Positions 6,669 through 11,897 of a stretch of DNA of 11,897 bases are shown one piece after another. Every line of letters starts with the position of its first letter. The stretch's first letter is position 1. The stretch is from Desulfobacteraceae bacterium. GTDB lineage: Bacteria > Desulfobacterota > Desulfobacteria > Desulfobacterales > Desulfobacteraceae. The notes under the pieces were generated by a model. The model was given only the letters and a program-made list of their open reading frames with translations. It did not search any database and had not been told where the DNA came from. The translations under genes were made by a program, and so were the position numbers. The stretch is taken from assembly GCA_022712835.1 (NCBI GenBank), contig JAFLJU010000547.1, positions 1-11,897 on the forward strand, given 5' to 3'.

Positions 6669-8238
6669 ATAATGAAAATGTATGAATTTCAGGGAAATTA
6701 ATGATGGGAAAGGTAATGGTAAAACATGAACCGCTGCCCTCCTCGCTTTTGGCGGTGAGGGTTCCGCCGTGCTTGGCGATAATCCCCTGGGATACGCTTA
6801 ATCCAAGACCCGTACCCTTGCCTTTGGATTTTGTGGTAAAAAACGGATCAAAAATAGAGGTCAGAATATGCTTTGGAATCCCTTGCCCATAATCGATCAC
6901 ACGCACCTTTACGAAATCTCCTGTTTCCTTGAGGGTGGCAATTACCTGTATTTTATTTCCTTTTTTTGATGCATCCAGGGCGTTCAAAAGCAGGTTAACA
7001 AAAACCTGCTGAACTTTCTGAGCATCCCCATGTATCTTTGGAAAATTTTCAGTAAACTGAAGATCAACCTGAATACCTGAAAGTCGAATCTGATTTTCCA
7101 AAAGATGCAGGGTGTCTTTGAGCAAAACAGCCAGGTCAACAGGCTCCATGGTAGACGTACTCTCCCTTGCAAAATCCAGAAGATTACGAATGATTTTTTT
7201 GGATCGATCTGTCTCTGCAACCACATCATTGAGCATCTCAAGTATCTCCGCCTCCGAAAGATCATGATAATCTTCCAGTAGCACGTGAACCGTCAGCATG
7301 ATATTGTTCAGCGGATTATTAATTTCATGGGCCACGCCTGCGGTCAGTGTTCCGATGGCTTTCATTTTATGGGTCTGAATCAGAACGGCTTCACGCAGGT
7401 CAATCTCTTTGATCATTTCATTAATGGCAACGGCAAGATCGGTGAATTCGTCACGGATCTTGCGCTGGGGAAGGATGGGTCGAAAATCCCCCAACGCAAT
7501 TCGTTTGGCATAGCTTGCAAACCGGTTGAGGGTTGAATAAAGCCTACTCACAAGCAGGTAGGTATTGATGGCAAGAAACACCAACAACCCCAGGATAGAA
7601 TAGAGATAAATCTGACGGGACCGTTTCAGTGCTTTTCCAAGGGTCTTTTTTTCAAGGGCTATCATGGTATGGGCAGAGGTCAATATTTCTTTGCCGTAAC
7701 CTCTTAATTTCAATTCGGTTTCTTTTGAAAAAGAGGTGGCATGAAAATCGGTTTTCTGCTGTTCCCCCTGATACAATTGTTCAAGAAGGGTTTTATAGGC
7801 ACCGATTTTGGTAAAAATTTCCTGGCGAGCCCACTGGCCGCCCAAAAGTTCTGAGAACTCTTCTGATTCTGTGATAAAAATAGTTTCTGCCAGTTGAATG
7901 TTTTCTATGGCATCATCAAGATTGGTACCGTATAAAAAATAGTTTTTTTCATACCGCCTTGCCTGTTGAACCTCCGAGGAAAAATCATTCACAAATTCCA
8001 GAAAATTCAACCGTTTTTCCACTTGGTTATTGTTCAGTGTCAGTACCAAAACCAGAACCAGAGCAAACAAAAACACCAATACATTCCCCAGGAAGATCTG
8101 TTTTCTTACGCTAAAATGCCGGCGGGATAAAAGGGTCTTCTGGGCAGCATCGATATCTGCCATGTGATCATACACGGCTTGGACGGTATCTTTGGATTCA
8201 TTTTTTTCCCCCAAAATAGTGGCAGATGTTTGGGGCAT
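6667..8238 (-). CDS. Membrane sensor histidine kinase (HAMP-HisKA-HATPase)
   Basis: A 523-residue two-component sensor. Two transmembrane segments (about 48-68 and 211-230) bracket a mostly helical periplasmic domain of about 140 residues; its RRYEKNYFLYG segment (94-104) resembles the four-helix-bundle/HBM-type sensors of chemoreceptors and kinases. A HAMP linker (about 231-283) follows. The HisKA domain has the phospho-acceptor H304 in GVAHEINNPL. The ATPase domain shows an N-box (NLLLNALDAS, 415-424), G1 (DYGQGIP, 449-455), F-box (FDPFFTTK, 463-470) and G2 (GKGTGLGLS, 473-481), all intact, so it should be active. The signal is unknown. The ATG at 8238 lies 4 bp after the receiver gene's stop with a GGAT ribosome-binding site inside the end of that gene, so the two are translationally coupled and probably partners. 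It is the last gene of the minus-strand unit, ending at the bidirectional terminator. Confidence 0.93.
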   Translation of the reverse strand: MPQTSATILGEKNESKDTVQAVYDHMADIDAAQKTLLSRRHFSVRKQIFLGNVLVFLFALVLVLVLTLNNNQVEKRLNFLEFVNDFSSEVQQARRYEKNYFLYGTNLDDAIENIQLAETIFITESEEFSELLGGQWARQEIFTKIGAYKTLLEQLYQGEQQKTDFHATSFSKETELKLRGYGKEILTSAHTMIALEKKTLGKALKRSRQIYLYSILGLLVFLAINTYLLVSRLYSTLNRFASYAKRIALGDFRPILPQRKIRDEFTDLAVAINEMIKEIDLREAVLIQTHKMKAIGTLTAGVAHEINNPLNNIMLTVHVLLEDYHDLSEAEILEMLNDVVAETDRSKKIIRNLLDFARESTSTMEPVDLAVLLKDTLHLLENQIRLSGIQVDLQFTENFPKIHGDAQKVQQVFVNLLLNALDASKKGNKIQVIATLKETGDFVKVRVIDYGQGIPKHILTSIFDPFFTTKSKGKGTGLGLSVSQGIIAKHGGTLTAKSEEGSGSCFTITFPIINFPEIHTFSL

Positions 8239-8242
8239 GTTT

Positions 8243-8653
8243 CTATCCGCTTACCGAGTTGTAATCAAATTGTATTGAAGATCCCAAGGATTTGGCGGCC
8301 TTTGCAATAACCGCTCTCAAATCATCAGGTTTAAACGGTTTTGCAATAAAATCAAAGGCTCCCTTTTCCATGGATTCCCTTGCAAGGGAAATCATGGCAT
8401 AGCCTGTAATCATAATAATTTTGGTTCTGGGGTATTTTTTGTGCACCAGATCCAATATCTGCATCCCGTCCATGCCATCCATATAAATATCGGTCACCAC
8501 AATATCAAATTCTTTTTCGGCAATTCGTTTCACAGCAAGCTCAGGGTCTTGAAACACCTCCACCTTGCAGCCGATTTTCCCAAGGGCAGGTTTCAGACGT
8601 TTTCCAACGATGGCTTCATCGTCTAATAAAAGAATTTCCAGGGGTTTGGACAT
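8243..8653 (-). CDS. Stand-alone response-regulator receiver protein
   Basis: A 136-residue CheY-like receiver with no output domain. The acidic pocket is D11-D12, the phospho-acceptor is D55 (in VVTDIYMDG), the switch Thr is T83 (in MITGYA) and the conserved Lys is K105 (in AKPFKP), so all key residues are present. An upstream in-frame ATG at 8689 is open, but the ATG at 8653 is preceded by a strong AAGGAGG 7 nt away and is the better start. It is co-transcribed ahead of the histidine kinase with a 4-bp gap. Having no DNA-binding part, it must act by protein contact, as an intermediate in a phosphorelay, or as a phosphate sink. The nearby kinase-like and permease proteins are possible targets, but only by context. 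Confidence 0.93.
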   Translation of the reverse strand: MSKPLEILLLDDEAIVGKRLKPALGKIGCKVEVFQDPELAVKRIAEKEFDIVVTDIYMDGMDGMQILDLVHKKYPRTKIIMITGYAMISLARESMEKGAFDFIAKPFKPDDLRAVIAKAAKSLGSSIQFDYNSVSG

Positions 8654-8738
8654 TATAGCCTCCTTTGTCTTGTTTGTGTTTCCTATCATGCCTTTTCCAA
8701 ACGATCAATGCATAAAAGCCGCATAACTTAGACCTAAA

Positions 8739-9554
8739 TCACCGGCAACTCATGGCAGCCTCGGTCATTATATCCTTATTCCAGTGAACCTCCAGATATC
8801 CAACTCCTTTGACATGGCCGACAATTTCTTTGACCTTCTCGATCTTTTTTAAGCGTTCCCGTTTCACGGAACTGGTTGTCACAACAACCGTACCATTTTG
8901 TGCCTGGACATGGATATCAGTCAGTGATTTCAATAGCTGATTTTTCACCCTGGCTGCAAGGGCCTGGTCCTTCAAATTTTTAGTGGAATAGGTCATGGCC
9001 TTGAACCTTTGGTATCCCAGTGTCGTTGTGAGCGTATTGACAACCTCATCAGTCTGGATTTGATCCAGGTTTATCACCATATCATACAGTCCCGGATCTG
9101 CCTCTTTTCTGTTAAAAGCGGCCATGGACCACCTTTCCCTGTTTCGTTGCTGACGGACAATCTCTTTTTTGTGTCTATCCTTTTTGTGTCTATCCGATTG
9201 AGAAACTGAATCATGCCCGCCAATGAGTCGAACCTTCAGGACATGGGAGATGACCATCACATAAAGATGTGCTGAAAGCCCCCAGCAGACACACCCATCT
9301 TCCACAAGCTGTTCCAAAACTTCCAGTTCAACGCAGGACAGAGAATAATGCCACCATTTTTCCGACATTCGTTTCAAAATGGAAGGGGTGCTGCCCATAG
9401 CGTTCCCTAACTTTTTTCTTTCAAGGATGTGTTTATCGGCAATCCTATTTAAAAATTGTTCGTTAAGCGTGGTGTAGGAAAGTTTTTGGGCTATTTTTTC
9501 TGCGATTTCTCGCTCACGTTCCTTGTTTTCCGATGACAAAATCAGTACAGGCAT
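8739..9554 (-). CDS. Cytidylate-kinase-like protein with BON-like domain, P-loop lost
   Basis: A 271-residue cytoplasmic protein, a diverged paralogue of the gene just upstream. The N-terminal half (1 to about 190) follows the Cytidylate_kin2 fold: a first strand LILSS, helix REIAEKIAQKLSY, a central W-G-L segment (91-93) and GLYDMVINLDQ (155-164). The expected glycine-rich P-loop is replaced by SSENKEREREIA, with no glycine, so ATP binding in the normal way is unlikely. The C-terminal part (about 195-258) looks like a BON domain: a helix with VKNQLL, strands around IHVQAQNGTVVVTTSS, a basic helix, then VKGVGYLEV. Residues 121-130 are a doubled DRHKK from a perfect 15-bp DNA duplication. The start at 9554 has a GGAG ribosome-binding site and lies 25 bp after the paralogue. 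A regulatory pseudo-kinase, perhaps a partner of its neighbour, is the likeliest role. Confidence 0.75.
   Translation of the reverse strand: MPVLILSSENKEREREIAEKIAQKLSYTTLNEQFLNRIADKHILERKKLGNAMGSTPSILKRMSEKWWHYSLSCVELEVLEQLVEDGCVCWGLSAHLYVMVISHVLKVRLIGGHDSVSQSDRHKKDRHKKEIVRQQRNRERWSMAAFNRKEADPGLYDMVINLDQIQTDEVVNTLTTTLGYQRFKAMTYSTKNLKDQALAARVKNQLLKSLTDIHVQAQNGTVVVTTSSVKRERLKKIEKVKEIVGHVKGVGYLEVHWNKDIMTEAAMSCR
9166..9195. repeat. Perfect 15-bp tandem duplication inside a gene
   Basis: TTTTTGTGTCTATCC occurs twice in a row (9166-9180 and 9181-9195). It is in frame and encodes the doubled DRHKK of the second kinase-like protein, in the region matching the lid of active nucleotide kinases. It is probably a replication-slippage product tolerated because the segment is not catalytic. 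Confidence 0.85.
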
Positions 9555-9579
9555 GGGTTTCTCCTTTTATTTAAGGGTG

Positions 9580-10386
9580 TTAAACGGCATGGACAGGCAC
9601 CGGTACGCCCGTATGCACCTCAAGGTTATGGATGCCGATCTGTTCTTTTTGCGCTGCCAGAATTTTTTTAAATTTAACCGTATAAGCTTCTTTTTGCGCG
9701 GCATAAACCAATAGGTTCCCATATTCACAAGTCACGCCAACCCCGGGAAAACTCTCAACCAGCGATGCCTTTACATGGCAGGCAAAAGATAAATCCCGGG
9801 CTTGTCTAATATGGTCGCTGGTCGATTCAAATTCTTTTCTGGCAGCGCTCTGACAAATAAATTCAACGGCATCTTCTTTGGAAAGCTTGTCAATGCAGAT
9901 CACCAAATCGTAAAGAGACGCGTCGTTAGGGTCTGCGTGGTATATTTTTTTTGTCCATTTTCTGCGCTGGGCATCATCTTCCATTATCCTTGCCCGGGCC
10001 TTTTGCTCAGTAAACCCCTCTCTCATTTTCCTTATCACACGACTTTCCAGGTTCGCCGTAATTCTGACCTTAAGGGCATGGGGGAGACGATTTAAGAGCA
10101 GGTGCCCGGCCAAACCATGATAAACAATATTTCCGCCGGCTACCATCTCGGTCAAGGTTGACCGGATATAGGCCAGATAAATTGCCTTGGTGTGGCTGTA
10201 CCCCTCAAAAACGCCCGGTGCATCATGAATTGCCTTTTCCAAGGTTTTCTGGGGAATATCAAACCTGTCGCTTGTTTTAAAAAGCAAATCCCGGCTGAAA
10301 AGATCATATCCCAGTTTTTGGGCCACCTGTTCCGCCACTGCTTTTCCCATGGAGTATGATCCACGGGAGATGGTAATAATCGCCAT
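9580..10386 (-). CDS. Cytidylate-kinase-like protein with BON-like domain
   Basis: A 268-residue cytoplasmic protein of the Cytidylate_kin2 type. It keeps a Walker-A-like loop, RGSYSMGK (residues 8-15, GxxxxGK followed by Ala rather than Ser/Thr), a strand and helix VAQKLGYDLFSRDLL, a basic lid with DDAQRRKW (137-144) and the typical SLYDLVICIDKLS (157-169). The usual GRGA of the family is HGLAG here (90-94). It is not a housekeeping Cmk, which is shorter and has a canonical GxxGSGKST loop. The C-terminal part (about 196-258) is BON-like, matching the same part of the next gene. The start at 10386 has a GGAAGG ribosome-binding site 8 nt away. It begins 17 bp after the SLC13 permease gene, so co-transcription is likely. 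Nucleotide phosphorylation is unproven; a nucleotide-binding regulator of the permease or of the two-component pair is also possible. Confidence 0.8.
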   Translation of the reverse strand: MAIITISRGSYSMGKAVAEQVAQKLGYDLFSRDLLFKTSDRFDIPQKTLEKAIHDAPGVFEGYSHTKAIYLAYIRSTLTEMVAGGNIVYHGLAGHLLLNRLPHALKVRITANLESRVIRKMREGFTEQKARARIMEDDAQRRKWTKKIYHADPNDASLYDLVICIDKLSKEDAVEFICQSAARKEFESTSDHIRQARDLSFACHVKASLVESFPGVGVTCEYGNLLVYAAQKEAYTVKFKKILAAQKEQIGIHNLEVHTGVPVPVHAV

Positions 10387-10403
10387 TTTTAACCTTCCTT
10401 TCG

Positions 10404-11897
10404 TTAAACACCATAAAACAGATAAATCATGGTAATCATAACTACCAGAAAAAGAATGCTCACCAGAGATCCCGCCTTGATAAAGTCGATGGTCCGATAT
10501 CGACCCGGCCCCATGTAAAGAGCATTTACCTGGTGGGTGGGAAGGACAAAGGAATTGCTCGTGGCAAGCCCCACCACCAATGCCGCCATTCTCGGATCTG
10601 TACCGGCCGCCAGGGCCATGTTCACCACAAGGGGAACCAGCAAAACTGTGGCCCCCACATTGGAAATCACCAGGGTAAACAGGGTGGAAAGAATCCCGAT
10701 CACCGTCAGCAGAACAATGGGTTGTACATCCCCGATGATGTTAAGGATGGAAGCCGCTATCCATGCCGCCGTGCCGGTTTTTTGGGTGGCAATGCCCAAG
10801 GGGATCAAACCTGCCAGCAAAAATATGGTTCGCCAGTCAACAGACTGATAGGCCTCATCTATGCTTAACACTTTTGTGATCACCATCCCAAGCGCCCCTG
10901 TCATCAACGCGACGGACAACTGAATATCAAATCCCATGATCATTACCAGGGACAGGACCAGCCAGCCACCTGCCCATAACGCCTTTTCCGGCCGCATATC
11001 TTCTAAATCAGAAGGCAGACTGAACAGCAGCCCTCCCTCCTGGTGCAAGGCTTCCAACCTTTTCCATGTTCCGTAAAAACAGATGACATCCCCGGTCTTA
11101 AGAAGGATATCATCCAGTTTCGCTTTGTAGACATTCTCCTGACGGTGTATGGACAGCGGGGTCACTCTAAACCGGTCATTAAAATTGTTCTTTCCCATGG
11201 ACCTGCCTGAAAACTGGGACCGAGGGGAAACAACCGCTTCCACCATCCCGGAAGTGTCTGTTTCAAACTCTTTGCCATAGCATTCAATGCTCTCTTTGAG
11301 ATGCATCTCTTCGGCAGCTGCCAATCGTTGCACATCCCTTTTCTCTCCCCATACCACCAGATCTACTTTGGATCGGATTTCGGTATCCGGAGAAGGGGAC
11401 AGGATTTTATAATCAGGGGGCTCGGTCAAAGCAAGAATACTGACCAGATAGCGACGGTGGAGATCATCAACCCTTACCGTATCCCGATAATCGGTATAGT
11501 TATCGGAAGTGGTTAATTCATAAAAACAATAATTATCTGTTCCCGGGTCATCCCAAGAGTCCAAGGCACATGTCTGCTCGGGCGCCTGATCGTCAGCCAC
11601 CTCCCCCTGGGGAAGAATAAATTTTCCTAGGAAAATAAAACACAGGATCCCGCTCACTACCAGGGCCAGGCCGATGGGGGTGACGTCAAACAGACCAAAG
11701 GGCTCCAGATTAAAGGGCAATAAAAGATCGTTTAGAAGAATCAGGGGAGAACAACCGACCAGGGTAATGGTCCCCCCGAGAATGGCACTGAACCCAACCG
11801 GCATCAACAAGCGGCCCAAAGGAATTTTTTGCACCTTGCTGATTCGTTGGATGGCTGGCAAAAAAAGCGCGGCGGCACCGATGTTCTGCATAAAACT
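10404..11897 (-). CDS. SLC13/DASS-family permease with RCK_C domains (partial)
   Basis: The C-terminal 497 residues of a membrane transporter. The frame is still open at the window edge, where two further codons (Ser-Phe) precede the first visible Met and complete an SFMQNIGAA segment, which fits the first Na+/substrate hairpin of SLC13 proteins rather than a start. The second such hairpin is near ISNVGATVLLVP (409-420, counting from the visible Met). Between the two membrane halves lies a cytoplasmic region of about 200 residues with two RCK_C (TrkA-C) units: one ends near EIRSKVDLVVWGEKRDVQRL (171-190), and the other runs from VEAVVSPRSQFSGRSM (217-232) to GDVICFYGTWKRLEAL (267-282). SLC13 proteins with RCK_C domains include sulfate and dicarboxylate carriers; sulfate is attractive in a sulfate reducer but unproven. 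It heads the visible minus-strand unit that continues with the two kinase-like proteins and the two-component pair. Confidence 0.9.
   Translation of the reverse strand, partial: SFMQNIGAAALFLPAIQRISKVQKIPLGRLLMPVGFSAILGGTITLVGCSPLILLNDLLLPFNLEPFGLFDVTPIGLALVVSGILCFIFLGKFILPQGEVADDQAPEQTCALDSWDDPGTDNYCFYELTTSDNYTDYRDTVRVDDLHRRYLVSILALTEPPDYKILSPSPDTEIRSKVDLVVWGEKRDVQRLAAAEEMHLKESIECYGKEFETDTSGMVEAVVSPRSQFSGRSMGKNNFNDRFRVTPLSIHRQENVYKAKLDDILLKTGDVICFYGTWKRLEALHQEGGLLFSLPSDLEDMRPEKALWAGGWLVLSLVMIMGFDIQLSVALMTGALGMVITKVLSIDEAYQSVDWRTIFLLAGLIPLGIATQKTGTAAWIAASILNIIGDVQPIVLLTVIGILSTLFTLVISNVGATVLLVPLVVNMALAAGTDPRMAALVVGLATSNSFVLPTHQVNALYMGPGRYRTIDFIKAGSLVSILFLVVMITMIYLFYGV

Noticed and set aside
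9580..10386. Housekeeping cytidylate kinase (cmk)
   Set aside because: The P-loop is RGSYSMGK rather than GxxGSGKST, the family GRGA is altered, and there is an added BON-like domain, so it belongs to the kinase-like family instead.

Overview
The window looks like a chromosomal stretch of a Gram-negative, probably sulfate-reducing Desulfobacterota bacterium (Desulfobacteraceae-like). This is inferred from gene content: SulP and SLC13 anion transporters, tandem cytidylate-kinase-like genes, a receiver/histidine-kinase pair and a U32 peptidase. Protein style and moderate GC also fit. There is no rRNA or other phylogenetic marker, so the assignment is tentative. No tRNA, insertion sequence, integrase, prophage gene or CRISPR array was seen.

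Layout. (1) 2-538, plus strand: the 3' end of a U32-family peptidase gene cut by the window edge. (2) 617-3876, minus strand: a tight three-gene unit transcribed as HTH-EIIA, then a ClC anion channel/transporter with CBS domains, then a tandem-domain universal stress protein. (3) 3877-4424: a long AT-rich divergent intergenic region carrying a 14-bp tandem repeat, several dyads and candidate promoter elements. (4) 4425-6593, plus strand: a SulP/SLC26 transporter with an unusually large predicted periplasmic insertion and a C-terminal STAS domain, ending at a strong bidirectional terminator (6622-6668). (5) 6667-11897, minus strand: a probable five-gene unit transcribed as SLC13 permease with RCK_C domains (5' end outside the window), two cytidylate-kinase-like/BON-like proteins, a stand-alone receiver and a membrane histidine kinase.

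How the genes may work together. Three unrelated anion-transport families (ClC, SulP, SLC13) lie within 12 kb. Each has its own regulatory module (CBS, STAS, RCK_C), and the ClC and SLC13 genes are embedded with signalling genes. The ClC unit pairs the channel with a DNA-binding PTS EIIA-like protein and a stress protein. The SLC13 unit pairs the permease with two P-loop-kinase-derived proteins, the second of which has lost its P-loop, and with a two-component system. The most novel candidate is this SLC13 / kinase-like pair / receiver / kinase unit. The HTH-EIIA/ClC/Usp unit and the SulP insertion are secondary points of interest. Substrates and signals cannot be read from the sequence; sulfate or another inorganic or organic anion is a reasonable inference.
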